Of a DNA stretch of 64,000 nt, positions 6,760 to 15,856 are shown in pieces. Within the stretch, counting starts at the first letter, position 1, and each line of letters starts with the position of its first letter. The DNA comes from Halalkalicoccus sp. NIPERK01. GTDB taxonomy: Archaea > Halobacteriota > Halobacteria > Halobacteriales > Halalkalicoccaceae. The notes under the pieces were generated by a model. It saw only the letters and a list, made by a program, of their open reading frames with translations. It was not told the DNA's origin and did no database searches. The position numbers and the translations under genes are program-made. Location of the stretch: NCBI RefSeq assembly GCF_030287405.1, contig NZ_JASVVV010000003.1, positions 124,001 to 188,000 on the forward strand, given 5' to 3'.

Positions 6760-8679
6760 TCAGTCGTGGGGGTGGAACCGATCGATGGCCTCGCGGACCG
6801 CCTCGGTCTGCCCGAGGAACGTGACGTGATCGCCGTACTGGAGGGTGTCGTCGGCGTCGGGGACCCGGCTCTCGCCGTCGCGTCCCACGAGCGCGATCAG
6901 ACACCGGTTCGGGAGGTCCTCCGCGAGCGTGGCGATGGACTTCCCGGCGAGGTCCTCGGAGGTCACCTCGATCTCCTGGACGTCGCCGCTGCGCCCGATC
7001 TCGGTCATCCAGTCCGACAGCGCGGGGCGCTCGATGGCGTTGTCGATCGCCCACGCCGTCGCGTCCGTCGAGGAGATCGTCTGCACGCCGAGTTCCTCGA
7101 GGGGGTCGACGTTCTTGGGGTCGTTCACCCGGGCGATGACGTCCTCGACGTCGAACGTCGAGCGCGCCAGTTGGGAGACCAGCAGGTTCGTGTCGTCGTC
7201 GCCCGTCGCCGCGATGACGGCCTTCGCGTTCTCGATGCCGGCGCTTCGGAGGACGTCGGTGTCGGTGCCGTCACCCTGTTTGACGGTGAAGCCCGCGGAA
7301 CGCGACGATTGGAGTGTCTCCTCGTCCTCCTCGATGACGACGACGTCCTCCCCGCGTTCGACGAGGCGTTCGGCGAGCGATCGACCGACCTTGCCCGATC
7401 CGACGATGAGTACACGCATGGGTAGTATGTCGAGGCGTTCGGCGAACCACCTCGCGGGTCCGCCCTGGAGGACGACGGTGACGACGATCACCATGAAGAC
7501 CGTCCCCGCGAGGATGTTCGACTGGGCGACGAGCGCCCCTCTGCCCTCCTGGGTGGCGAGGTGCTGGAGTTCGAGGGCAAAGAGCGTCGCGATCGCCGCG
7601 GGGATGATCCCCCGCGGCCCGACCGCGCTGACGAACAGTTTCTCCCGGAACGAGAGGCCGGTCCGGACCGTCGAGAGGAAGACCAGAAGCGGGCGCAACA
7701 CGAGCGCCACGATGGCCACGACCGCGACCCCCGCGAGGCCCATCGACAGCAGGGTGTCGATCTCGATCAGCGCCGCCAGCGCGATGAAGATGAAGGAGAG
7801 GACGATCAGCCGGATCGTGCCCTTGAACTCCTCGATCTCCTCGCGGTAGGGGATGTCGACGTTGCCGAGGACGACCCCGGCGGTCGCGACCGCGGCGACG
7901 CCGGCCTCGGTGGCGATCGTGTTGGCGACACTGTAGGCGACCAGCGCCCCGGCGAAGGTGATCAGGCGCGCGTTCTCGGGGGCGTTCCCCGAGGAGAGGT
8001 CGACGCGCGTGAGGACGTACCAGAGGAGGCCCGCGACGAGCAGGCCGACGCCGACGCCCACCCCCAGGCGTTCGACGAAGCCGACGAGGAAGTTCCGGGG
8101 GTCGATCTGCTGGGCGGTGACGGCCTTGAAGATGACCGCCGCCAGGATCGCCGCGGTCACGTCGTTGACGATCCCCTCGGTCTCGAGGGCGGCCCCGACG
8201 GGCCGTCGCACCGGGACGATCTCGAGGATGGGCGTGATGACGGTCGGCCCCGTCGCGATCAACAGCGCCCCCACGACGAGCGCGATGCCGATGTCCGCCC
8301 CGAGCAGGTAGTAGACGGCCGCCGCGGTGCCCAGAAACGAGATCAGCGAGCCGACGGTGATCAGGCGAACGGCGGCCACGGGCGACTGGCGCAGTTTGTC
8401 GACGTGGAGGTGAAAGGCCCCCTCGAAGACGATGATCGCGACGCTGAGGCCGACGATCGTCGACAGCGAGCCCCCGAAGGCGCTTTGAGTGACGATCCCG
8501 AGGACCTTCGGCCCGAGGACGATCCCCGAGAGGATCAGGAACAGCACGCTCGGCACCCGATACCGGTCGGCGAGCACCTGCGAGAGCACCCCGAACGCGA
8601 CGATGGAGGCGACGATCAACAGCAGGTTGGGATCGACGCCCACCGGGAGGAGTTGCGGCGGGATCGCATCGCTCATCAC
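6760..8679 (-). CDS. CPA1-type cation/proton antiporter with C-terminal TrkA domain
   Basis: The 639-residue protein has about 12-13 membrane segments over residues 15-410 (for example FLILSGIVLGPKVLGIVTQS and IVNDVTAAILAAVIFKAV), the pattern of Na+/H+ exchangers of the CPA1/NhaP group. The conserved ND pair in 'GIVNDVTAA' is visible. From about residue 421 a cytoplasmic TrkA-N/RCK domain follows: MRVLIVGSGKVGRSLAERL, a Rossmann nucleotide-binding motif. A TrkA-C domain then ends near YGDHVTFLGQTEAV. It probably exports Na+ (or K+) for H+, gated by nucleotide or ligand binding. The GTG/ATG choices at the start differ by one residue. Confidence 0.88.
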   Translation of the reverse strand: MMSDAIPPQLLPVGVDPNLLLIVASIVAFGVLSQVLADRYRVPSVLFLILSGIVLGPKVLGIVTQSAFGGSLSTIVGLSVAIIVFEGAFHLHVDKLRQSPVAAVRLITVGSLISFLGTAAAVYYLLGADIGIALVVGALLIATGPTVITPILEIVPVRRPVGAALETEGIVNDVTAAILAAVIFKAVTAQQIDPRNFLVGFVERLGVGVGVGLLVAGLLWYVLTRVDLSSGNAPENARLITFAGALVAYSVANTIATEAGVAAVATAGVVLGNVDIPYREEIEEFKGTIRLIVLSFIFIALAALIEIDTLLSMGLAGVAVVAIVALVLRPLLVFLSTVRTGLSFREKLFVSAVGPRGIIPAAIATLFALELQHLATQEGRGALVAQSNILAGTVFMVIVVTVVLQGGPARWFAERLDILPMRVLIVGSGKVGRSLAERLVERGEDVVVIEEDEETLQSSRSAGFTVKQGDGTDTDVLRSAGIENAKAVIAATGDDDTNLLVSQLARSTFDVEDVIARVNDPKNVDPLEELGVQTISSTDATAWAIDNAIERPALSDWMTEIGRSGDVQEIEVTSEDLAGKSIATLAEDLPNRCLIALVGRDGESRVPDADDTLQYGDHVTFLGQTEAVREAIDRFHPHD

Positions 8680-8782
8680 GGTGGCGTACCCGGCGATGCC
8701 GCCACGGTGGGGTCGACGGTTCTCGCGGTTCCGGTCATACGCGAGGACCTATGGAACCCGCCCGGATAAAGCGCTCCCCTGG

Positions 8783-10768
8783 TCACTCCGCGTAGATCGC
8801 CTCGACCTCGTCGGCGAACCGTTCGAGGATGGTGCGGCGTTTCTTCTTCATCGTCGGGGTGAGCATGCCGTTGTCCTCGGTGAACTCCTCGGGCACCAGC
8901 CGGAACTGCTTGATGCGCTCGTGGGGCTCGAAGCCCTCGTTCGCGCGCTCGACCTCCCGCTCGATCCGCCTCCGCACCCGGTCGTCCCGGCAGATCTCGC
9001 GCTCGGAGTCGGGGAGGGAGATCCCCTCGATCGCGGCCCACTCGCGGACGCCCTCGGCGCTCGGGACGATCAGCGCCGAGACGAACTTCCGGCCGTCGCC
9101 CATCACGAGACACTGCTCGACGAGTTCGCTCGCGGCGAAGGCGTCCTCTAGCGGCCCGGGCGCGACGTTCTTGCCCGTCGAGAGGACGATGATCTGTTTC
9201 GCCCGCTCGCGAAAGACGACGTAGCCGTCCGGGCGGATCTCGACGATGTCGCCCGTGCGGAACCACCTCCCGGAGGACGAGCCCTCCGACTCCCCGCTCG
9301 CTTCGCTCGTGGGGGCGTCGGTAAAGGATTCGGCGGTGGCCGCCTCGTTCTTCCAGTACCCTCGGGTGACGTTCGGCCCGCGCACGAGGAGTTCGCCCAC
9401 CTCGCCGTCGGCCTCCCGGCGCTGGCGCTCGCCGACGACCGACTCGTCGACCCTGACCTCGACGTCCGGCAGCGGCGGGCCGATGGTTCCGATCTCGGGG
9501 GCATCGATCGGGTTGACCGAGATCACCGGCGAGGTCTCGGTCAGGCCGTATCCCTCCAGAATCGGCAGCCCCATGCCGTGATACAGCGCACAGAGCTCCG
9601 GGGAGAGGCTGCCCCCGCCGCTGATGAGGAACGCTATCTCCCCGCCGAGCGCCTCCTTGACCTGGCTGAAGACGAGGCGATCCGCGAGCGCCTGCTTTCC
9701 TTTGAGAACGGGCCCCGGCGAGGGGGTTCGGTGATACGCCTTTCCGACCCCGACGGCCCACTCGAAGATCCGCCGTTTCACGCCCGATTCGCTCGCTTGC
9801 GAGCGGATCGCGTCGTAGATCTTCTCGTAGACCCGGGGTACGCTCGTGCCCGTCGTCGGACGCACGGCCTGAAAGTCCTCGCGCAGCGTGTCGGGGCTCT
9901 CGGCGTACGCCACCGACGCCCCGCTCGCGAACATCAGGAAGTGCCCGGCGAGGCGTTCGAGGACGTGCGCGAGCGGGAGGAAGGAGACGGTCCGGGTGTC
10001 GGCGTCGATGGCGGGGAGGCCCCCCTTGTCGGGGCGGGGACCGAAGCGCTTTCGACACTGGTTGACGTTCGCCCGGAGGTTCGCGTGGGTGAGTTCGACG
10101 CCCTTCGGCCGGCCCGTCGTCCCGGAGGTGTAGATCAGCGTCGCCAGATCGTCGGGATCGGTCGCGTCGATCCAGTCTTCATACTGCTCGCGGTCGAACC
10201 GCTCCGCGCCGCGGTCGTGGAGTTCCGCGAGCGTCAGGACGTTCGCCCGGTCGTCGTAGCCCTCGATCCGGTCCATCACGACGACGAACTCGAGGTCGAG
10301 GTCGTCCTCGACGGCCAGCACCCGTTCGAGGCGTTCCTCGTTTTCGACGACGACGCCGCTCGCACCGGGGTCCGAGAGGAGGAACTCGACCTGGTTCGGC
10401 GACGATCCGGCGTAGATGGTCGTGACGACCGCGCCCGCGGCGAGCAGACCGAAGTCCGCCTGGGCCCACTCCATGCGGGTGTCCGCGAAGATCCCCACGC
10501 GGTCGCCGCGCCCGACGCCGAGGTCGCGAAAGCCCGCCGCGAGGTTGCGGACGACCGACGCCATCTCGCCGTAGGTCAGCGTCGCGAACTCGCCGTCCGG
10601 CGCCCGCTCGACGACCGACGGGGTCAACGAGCGGTCGTAGACGCCGCCCTTGTACCGCTGGGCGACCCGCCCCTCGTTCCGGGCGACGCTCTCCTCGAAC
10701 AGCCGGGCGAGCGTCGACTCGCCGATCACCGCGTCGGTGTACTCGCGTTCGGCCTCGCGCCAGTGCAT
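8783..10768 (-). CDS. Long-chain acyl-CoA synthetase (AMP-forming)
   Basis: A 661-residue ANL-superfamily enzyme that activates fatty acids to acyl-CoA through an acyl-AMP. The adenylate-binding P-loop YTSGTTGRPKG is at residues 213-223. The hinge motif DGYVVFRERAKQIIVLSTGK and the C-terminal lysine region (TMKKKRRTI) are present. A run of Ser/Glu (ASGESEGSSSGRWFRTGD) is a short insertion before the conserved GD motif. The ATG at 10768 is preferred over an upstream one, because MHWREAEREYTDAVIGE is the usual haloarchaeal N-terminus. Fatty-acid chain length cannot be read from sequence. Confidence 0.88.
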   Translation of the reverse strand: MHWREAEREYTDAVIGESTLARLFEESVARNEGRVAQRYKGGVYDRSLTPSVVERAPDGEFATLTYGEMASVVRNLAAGFRDLGVGRGDRVGIFADTRMEWAQADFGLLAAGAVVTTIYAGSSPNQVEFLLSDPGASGVVVENEERLERVLAVEDDLDLEFVVVMDRIEGYDDRANVLTLAELHDRGAERFDREQYEDWIDATDPDDLATLIYTSGTTGRPKGVELTHANLRANVNQCRKRFGPRPDKGGLPAIDADTRTVSFLPLAHVLERLAGHFLMFASGASVAYAESPDTLREDFQAVRPTTGTSVPRVYEKIYDAIRSQASESGVKRRIFEWAVGVGKAYHRTPSPGPVLKGKQALADRLVFSQVKEALGGEIAFLISGGGSLSPELCALYHGMGLPILEGYGLTETSPVISVNPIDAPEIGTIGPPLPDVEVRVDESVVGERQRREADGEVGELLVRGPNVTRGYWKNEAATAESFTDAPTSEASGESEGSSSGRWFRTGDIVEIRPDGYVVFRERAKQIIVLSTGKNVAPGPLEDAFAASELVEQCLVMGDGRKFVSALIVPSAEGVREWAAIEGISLPDSEREICRDDRVRRRIEREVERANEGFEPHERIKQFRLVPEEFTEDNGMLTPTMKKKRRTILERFADEVEAIYAE

Positions 10769-10885
10769 GGCGTGTGGGTAGCCGACACAGCACGAAAAGT
10801 ATGCCGGCAACGCGACACATCACTCGTGGCGTTTATCCGCCGGACGCCGCCCCGACGAGGGTCGGGACCTCTCGGAACGCGGACG

Positions 10886-11053
10886 TTACACCAGCGCGAT
10901 GAGGACGAACAGCGTCCCGACCGAGACGAGCGTCGTCCCGAAGACGTTCAGCGAGGCGAACTCCCGGTCGCCCCCGAGTTCGCCCGCCGCGCGCAGCCCG
11001 GCCCCGACGAGCAGGAGCGCCAGCAGCGCCGCCAGCCGGAGGAAAAGCGCCAT
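10886..11053 (-). CDS. Small two-helix membrane protein
   Basis: A 55-residue ORF from ATG 11053: MALFLRLAALLALLLVGAGL, then a short polar loop with EFASLNVFGT and a second hydrophobic segment to the end. It fits neatly, in the same orientation, between the metallo-hydrolase and acyl-CoA synthetase genes. Composition (membrane helices with G/C-rich codons) supports a real gene. No family recognised. Confidence 0.6.
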   Translation of the reverse strand: MALFLRLAALLALLLVGAGLRAAGELGGDREFASLNVFGTTLVSVGTLFVLIALV

Positions 11054-11080
11054 TCACCCCGCCTAACGCGCCGACGTCTT

Positions 11081-11998
11081 TTACCGTTCCGACTCCGCCG
11101 ACGCGTCCAGATACCCCAGCACGCCCCGCGTGTTCAGGCGCTCCTCGGCGCGGGCCTTGCGCTCGCCCCAGACCTCCGCCATCTCCGTGGTCTCGACGAA
11201 GTGCTCGATCACCGCCTCGTCGTCCCCGAGTTCCGCGCGTTTCTCCTCGACGTCCGCGACCCAGTCGGTGAGCACCTCCCTGTAGGTGTCGAGCACCTCG
11301 TCGCTCGCGGGCGCGGGCCCGAAGTGGCCGAACAGGAGGGTGTCGGGATCGAGCGAGCGGATCGTCTCGACGTCGTCGAGACAGGCCTCGAGGTCGAAGT
11401 TCGCCGGCGGGGAGGTCTGTCGCACGGTTTCCAACTGCGGCACCCAGATGCCCGCGGCGTCGCCCGTCGCCACCACGGACGCATCGGGGTCGTAGTAGAT
11501 CACCTGGTGGGGGGCGTGACCGGGGGCGTGATACACCTCCAGGCTCCTGTCCCCGAGGTCGATCGTGTCGCCGTCCGAAAGCTCGACGATCCGCTCCTCG
11601 GGAACGGGTTTCGGCTCGGCGTAGTACTCCCACTGGTCCTCGACGGCCGCTTTCGTCCCCGCGATCAGGCGCTCGGGATCGACGAGGTGGCGCGCACCGA
11701 TCTCGTGAACGTGGACCTCGGCGTTCGGACACTCGGCGGCGAGGTAGCCCGCCCCGCCGGCGTGATCCAGGTGGACGTGGGTCGGCGCGATGACCGCGAG
11801 GTCCTCGGGGGCGATGCCGATATCATCCATCGCCTCCAGGACGAACTCGTAGTTCGTGCCGATCCCGGTGTCTATCAGGGCGGGGCGCTCCGCGTCGACG
11901 ACGTAGACCGCGCCGTAGCGCTCGGTGTCGTACATACCGGTGTCGAGGTAGTAGTACTCGGGGCAGCCGTCCACGGGGTAGTAGTCACCGATTGCCAT
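11081..11998 (-). CDS. MBL-fold metallo-hydrolase
   Basis: A 305-residue protein with the metallo-beta-lactamase metal-binding motif THVHLDHAGG (residues 73-82), preceded by ALIDTGIGTNYEF and followed by a second histidine motif, APGHAPHQVIYY. The closing GHFGP motif is also visible. These bind two zinc or iron ions. Family members hydrolyse esters, thioesters (glyoxalase II) or nucleic acids. The long C-terminal helical part (residues 215-300) is like archaeal hydrolases of unassigned substrate. The start at 11998 is chosen over a longer frame, whose extra residues are basic and read into the serS promoter region. Confidence 0.85.
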   Translation of the reverse strand: MAIGDYYPVDGCPEYYYLDTGMYDTERYGAVYVVDAERPALIDTGIGTNYEFVLEAMDDIGIAPEDLAVIAPTHVHLDHAGGAGYLAAECPNAEVHVHEIGARHLVDPERLIAGTKAAVEDQWEYYAEPKPVPEERIVELSDGDTIDLGDRSLEVYHAPGHAPHQVIYYDPDASVVATGDAAGIWVPQLETVRQTSPPANFDLEACLDDVETIRSLDPDTLLFGHFGPAPASDEVLDTYREVLTDWVADVEEKRAELGDDEAVIEHFVETTEMAEVWGERKARAEERLNTRGVLGYLDASAESER

Positions 11999-12090
11999 AC
12001 CCGAACCCGCGAGCCGAGGGGTAAAAACGTTCGTCATCCGGCGGCGAGGCCGATACGCTCTTTTCCCCGGGCGCTGAAGCGGGGACAAGA

Positions 12091-13446
12091 ATGCTCGACC
12101 GTTCGATTCTCCGCGAGGACCCCGAAAAAGTGCGCTGGGCGCTCGACGTCAAGGGCGTCGACGTCGACTTAGAGGCGGTCCTCGCGGTCGACGAGGAGTG
12201 GCGCGAACTGAAGGCCGAGGGCGATTCGCTTCGTCACGAACGAAACGAGGTGAGCAGGACGATCGGCGAACTCAAACAGGAGGGGAAGGAGGAGGAAGCA
12301 CAGGCGGCCATCGAGCGGTCGAGCGAGCTGAAAGCCGAGATCGAGCGCGTCGAGGAGCGCGCCGACGAACTCGAGTCGGAACTCGAACGCCACCTCCTCG
12401 AACTCCCGAACGTCCCACAGGAGGAGGTCCCCGTCGGCGAGGACGAGTCGGACAACGTCGAGGTCCGACGCGAGGGGTTCGACGCGATCCACGACCTGCC
12501 CGAGGACCTCGTCCCCCACTACGAACTCGGCGAGCGCCTGGAGATCATCGACGAGGAGCGCGCGACGAAGGTCTCGGGGAGCGGCTTTTACTTCCTCAAG
12601 GGCGACGGCGCGCGACTCGAACACGCGCTGATCCAGTTCATGCTCGCCGTGCACCGCGAGCAGGGCTACGTCGACGTGATGCCGCCGATCCCGGTCAACA
12701 GCGAGTCGATGACCGGCACCGGCCAACTCCCGAAGTTCGCCGAGGACGCCTACCGGCTGGAAAACGAGGACCTCTGGCTCTGTCCGACCGCCGAGGTACC
12801 GGTCACGAACATGTACCGCGACGAGATCCTGCTGAAGGAGGACCTCCCGCTCAAACACCAGGCGTACACCCCGAACTTCCGCCGCGAGGCCGGCGAACAC
12901 GGCACCCAGACCCGGGGAATCGTCCGGGTCCACCAGTTCAACAAGGTGGAACTCGTCAATTTCGTCGAACCCGACGAGAGCGACGAACGATTGGAGGAAC
13001 TCGTCGGCGAGGCCGAGGAGGTCCTCCGGCGCCTCGGGCTTCCCTACCGGATCCTCGAGATGTGTACCGGCGACATGGGCTTCTCGCAGGCCCGCAAGTA
13101 CGACATCGAGGTGTGGGCACCGGGCGACGACATGGACGACGGCCCCGAGGAGGGCGGGCGCTGGCTCGAGGTCTCCTCGGCCTCGAACTTCGAGGCGTTC
13201 CAGGCCCGCCGGGCCGGCCTTCGGTACCGGCCCGAGCGCCACGAGTCCGCCGAGTACCTCCACACGCTCAACGCCTCCGGGGTGGCGCTCCCGCGGGTGA
13301 TGGTCGCCGTTCTGGAGTACTACCAGAACGCGGACGGGACCGTCACCGTGCCCGAGGAACTGCGCCCCTACATGGGCGGCCAGGAGGTCATCGAGGGCCA
13401 CGACCCGGTCGGCGAGAGCGCGCTGGGCGCGGGCGAGCGCGAGTAG
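12091..13446 (+). CDS. serS: Seryl-tRNA synthetase
   Basis: A 451-residue class II synthetase that charges tRNA-Ser with serine. The N-terminal third is a charged antiparallel coiled-coil arm (about residues 30-110, rich in E, K and R) that grips the long variable arm of tRNA-Ser. The catalytic part has motif 2 FRREAGEHGTQTRGIVRVHQ and motif 3 with ASGVALPRVMVAVLEYYQ. This is the common type rather than the rare methanogen SerRS, as its size and arm show. Divergent from the MBL gene. Confidence 0.96.
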   Translation: MLDRSILREDPEKVRWALDVKGVDVDLEAVLAVDEEWRELKAEGDSLRHERNEVSRTIGELKQEGKEEEAQAAIERSSELKAEIERVEERADELESELERHLLELPNVPQEEVPVGEDESDNVEVRREGFDAIHDLPEDLVPHYELGERLEIIDEERATKVSGSGFYFLKGDGARLEHALIQFMLAVHREQGYVDVMPPIPVNSESMTGTGQLPKFAEDAYRLENEDLWLCPTAEVPVTNMYRDEILLKEDLPLKHQAYTPNFRREAGEHGTQTRGIVRVHQFNKVELVNFVEPDESDERLEELVGEAEEVLRRLGLPYRILEMCTGDMGFSQARKYDIEVWAPGDDMDDGPEEGGRWLEVSSASNFEAFQARRAGLRYRPERHESAEYLHTLNASGVALPRVMVAVLEYYQNADGTVTVPEELRPYMGGQEVIEGHDPVGESALGAGERE

Positions 13447-13920
13447 CTATTCGACGTAGTGGGGGACTACGGTCAGGCCGAACGCGTCGAAATCGCCATC
13501 GTAGGTGTAGACGTGGTGGATCCCGAGCGCGTCGGCGTGAGCGGCGATGACGTGATCGGTGAACGAGATCTCGCCGTGGTCGTCGTAGCGCTCGAACCGC
13601 GAGACCGCGTCGTCGAAGACGTCGTCCGTGACCCGGCGCAGACGAATCGCGTCGCTCGAATACAGGAGCGTCAGGGCGTCCGTCGCGACCGCGTGTGAGG
13701 TGTAGCGCCGGAGGCGCGTCACCGCCTCGTCGAGCACGTAGTCGTTCGTATAGAGCGGGCGATACGGTAGCTCCCCGGTCCGAATCGCCTCGAACGCACT
13801 CCGGGCGTCGTCGTGGAGTTCGTCTCGCGGATAGAAGTAGGCGTAGATCGCGCTCGAATCGAGGAACAGCGCGGCCGCTCCCCGACCGTCCGGCCGAAAT
13901 CGGTCGTCGAGGGTCGTCAT
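13447..13920 (-). CDS. vapC: PIN-domain toxin (VapC type)
   Basis: A 157-residue PIN-domain RNase. The acidic active-site residues are in order: LFLDSSAIYAYF (Asp21), NDYVLDEAVTRL (Asp64/Glu65), SFTDHVIAAHADALG (Asp122) and TYDGDFDAFGL (Asp141/Asp143). It appears intact and about normal length. The start ATG (13918-13920) overlaps the antitoxin stop as ATGA, so the pair is translationally coupled. It would cleave RNA, probably tRNA or rRNA, when free of the antitoxin. The 3' end meets the serS stop with no gap. Confidence 0.88.
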   Translation of the reverse strand: MTTLDDRFRPDGRGAAALFLDSSAIYAYFYPRDELHDDARSAFEAIRTGELPYRPLYTNDYVLDEAVTRLRRYTSHAVATDALTLLYSSDAIRLRRVTDDVFDDAVSRFERYDDHGEISFTDHVIAAHADALGIHHVYTYDGDFDAFGLTVVPHYVE

Positions 13921-14171
13921 GAATCGCTCGCGTAGAGGTCCTCGTCCATCTCGCGGGCATCGGTGGACTCGGTGCCCTCAACGGCCTCGTCGTGGTAGGT
14001 GAAGAAGGGGTCGTCCGGATCGGGTCGTGCCCGCTCGTCTACGTACTCCCGTGCCGCACGCCTGAGTGCTTCCTTGATCGACACGCCCTCCTCCTCGGCG
14101 AACGCTCTGAACTGCCGATACTCTTCGTCGGTGAGTTCCGTCTGGACGACCTTCGAACTCGACTGGGCCAT
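13917..14171 (-). CDS. vapB: Antitoxin of the VapBC-type pair
   Basis: An 84-residue protein from ATG 14171: MAQSSSKVVQTELTDEEYRQ then FRAFAEEEGVSIKEALRRAA. A short beta strand followed by two helices is a ribbon-helix-helix DNA-binding domain (about residues 6-48). The acidic C-terminal half (DPDDPFFTYHDEAVEGTE) would wrap the toxin. An ATG three codons upstream is a possible alternative. Inverted repeats directly upstream probably serve as its operator. Confidence 0.82.
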   Translation of the reverse strand: MAQSSSKVVQTELTDEEYRQFRAFAEEEGVSIKEALRRAAREYVDERARPDPDDPFFTYHDEAVEGTESTDAREMDEDLYASDS

Positions 14172-14215
14172 TACATGCATATAGACGATCACATGTGATA
14201 CGTATTTCGCATGTA
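14172..14215. promoter_or_regulatory. Nested palindromes at the vapBC promoter
   Basis: A perfect 12-bp palindrome ATCACATGTGAT lies at 14188-14199. It is bracketed by a perfect 7-bp inverted repeat, TACATGC (14172-14178) and GCATGTA (14209-14215). The set lies directly upstream of the antitoxin start, over the place where a TATA box is expected. Ribbon-helix-helix antitoxins bind such sites, so autoregulation is the likely role. Confidence 0.65.
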
Positions 14216-14326
14216 CCAGCCTCGTGTATCGGCCCGGTTCGGTCGTGGGAAGCGAACGCGAGCGAAACTACCGGACAAACCGGCACCGACGCGGACGTAT
14301 TTAGGCGCTCGCTCGGTGGCCGGGGT

Positions 14327-15475
14327 ATGGAGCGTCGAATCCGCTGGACCGCGGCGATCTTCGTCTTCGTCGCGCTCGACGCCGCGAGCCTCCAGATCCG
14401 CGGCGCGCTCCTCCCGCAGTTCGAGGCCGCTTTCGATATCTCGCCGGGGCTTCTGGGCCTCGTCGCGCCCGCGGGCACCGCCGGCTTCTTCCTCACTGTT
14501 CTGGTCGTGGGCCTCGCCGCCGGCCGGATTCGGGTGCATAGAACCCTCCTACTGGGCGTTCTCGGCGCGGGCGCGTTCCTCCTCGTGATGAGCGGCGCGC
14601 CGGTCTATCCCCTCTTTCTGGGCGCGTTGCTCCTTCACGGGATCTCGCTGGGCGGCGTTCGCGCCCTCGACCGGGCGCTGTTGAGCCACCTCTACCCCGA
14701 GCGCCGGGGGCGGGTGTTCACGCTGCACGGACTGGCGTGGGCGCTCGGGGCGGTCTCGGGACCGGCGCTCGCGGCGCTCGTGATGCGGATCGCCGACTGG
14801 CGGGTCGTCTTCCTCGTGCTCGGACTGGGATTTCTGCCGGTGGCGCTCTCGATCCGAAACCTCCCGATGCCCGAGCGCATGGACGAGGAACGCCCGATCT
14901 CGCTTTCGGGTGCGGCGGACCTGGTCCGCGAGCCCACGATTCTGGGGATGACCGGGGCCCTGTTGCTCGTCGGCGGGATCGAGGGGTCGATCTTCACGTG
15001 GCTGCCCTACTACGCCGGTACGTCGCTGCCGGCGACGCTCGCCCCGCTCGCGCTCTCGGCGTACCTGCTCGCGTACGTCCCCGGCCGGGTGGCCTACACC
15101 GTGCTGGCCGAACGGGTCGGCTACGCGCCCCTCTCGCTCGCGCTCGCCGTTCCCGCGATCCCCGCGATGTACGTCGCGCTGGTCGCCACTGACGGGTATG
15201 CGATGCTCGCGGCGGTGTTCGTCCTCGGGCTGTTCATGTGCGGACAGTTCCCCCTGCTGTCGGCGGTCGGCGTCGAGGCCGCAAGCGAGTACAGCGGACC
15301 CGTAAACGCCATCTCGACGAGCGCGACCTACGTCGGGATGGCCGTCGTCCCCGCCGTCGTGGGCGCGATCACGGGGGTCTACGGGATCGCGAACGCAATG
15401 CTCGTCCCGGTCGTCCTCGTCGTCGGCGCGACGCTGCTGATCGCGGCGACGTGGCTCGCCGCTCACCGCGTGTAG
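14327..15475 (+). CDS. MFS transporter
   Basis: A 382-residue protein with 12 hydrophobic segments, beginning MERRIRWTAAIFVFVALDAA. A loop RALLSHLYPERRGRVFTLHG between helices 4 and 5 and the G/A-rich helices fit the major facilitator superfamily. The ATG at 14327 follows TATTTAGG about 26 nt earlier (near 14298-14305), as expected for a leaderless transcript. Longer frames upstream are not hydrophobic or acidic. Substrate cannot be assigned. The last 13 bases overlap the end of the next gene on the other strand. Confidence 0.82.
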   Translation: MERRIRWTAAIFVFVALDAASLQIRGALLPQFEAAFDISPGLLGLVAPAGTAGFFLTVLVVGLAAGRIRVHRTLLLGVLGAGAFLLVMSGAPVYPLFLGALLLHGISLGGVRALDRALLSHLYPERRGRVFTLHGLAWALGAVSGPALAALVMRIADWRVVFLVLGLGFLPVALSIRNLPMPERMDEERPISLSGAADLVREPTILGMTGALLLVGGIEGSIFTWLPYYAGTSLPATLAPLALSAYLLAYVPGRVAYTVLAERVGYAPLSLALAVPAIPAMYVALVATDGYAMLAAVFVLGLFMCGQFPLLSAVGVEAASEYSGPVNAISTSATYVGMAVVPAVVGAITGVYGIANAMLVPVVLVVGATLLIAATWLAAHRV

Positions 15476-15780
15476 GTGTGGACGGCGGCGACGTCGCCGT
15501 CCTCGAACTCGAAGCAGTCGATGAAGTCGAACAGTCCCTCGCCGTCGCCATCGAGCAGTCGCCCGCGAACCGCCACGCCCCCGTCGGCCTCGTAGACGGC
15601 CGTGATCTCGTGGGTGGTGTCCTTCATCGGCCGCTTCTCGCGCATGAACGCGACGAACGCCTCGCGCCCCTCGATCGTCCGGTCGGGCCGATAGTGGATG
15701 AAATCGGGCGCGAGCAACTCGGCGAGGTCGTCGTAGGCGTGTGAGTCTATCGTGCGATAGTACTCGCGGACGGCGTCCAT
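15463..15780 (-). CDS. SnoaL/NTF2-like protein
   Basis: A 105-residue protein, [20 protein letters not shown] then [20 protein letters not shown]. The helix, '[13 protein letters not shown]' and long sheet ending [20 protein letters not shown] are the hallmark of the cone-shaped SnoaL/nuclear transport factor 2 fold. Members are small cyclases, isomerases or ligand-binding proteins. The substrate cannot be inferred. It overlaps the MFS gene tail to tail by 13 bp. Confidence 0.8.
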   Translation of the reverse strand: MDAVREYYRTIDSHAYDDLAELLAPDFIHYRPDRTIEGREAFVAFMREKRPMKDTTHEITAVYEADGGVAVRGRLLDGDGEGLFDFIDCFEFEDGDVAAVHTYTR

Positions 15781-15856
15781 ACGCGCTCCTCGGCGGGACT
15801 CGAAAAGAACGTTCGGGACGGGGCGCTTTTACTCGCCGGCCGTCTCCCCTCCGGTA

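Noticed and set aside
9578-12172. An 864-residue plus-strand ORF across acyl-CoA synthetase and metallo-hydrolase genes.
   Set aside because: It runs antisense to two genes with clear catalytic motifs, is Arg/Asp repetitive, and is a shadow of GC-rich third-position bias.
14195-14326. N-terminal 44-residue extension of the MFS transporter.
   Set aside because: It overlaps the vapBC operator region, is not membrane-like, and the TATA box near 14300 fits a start at 14327.
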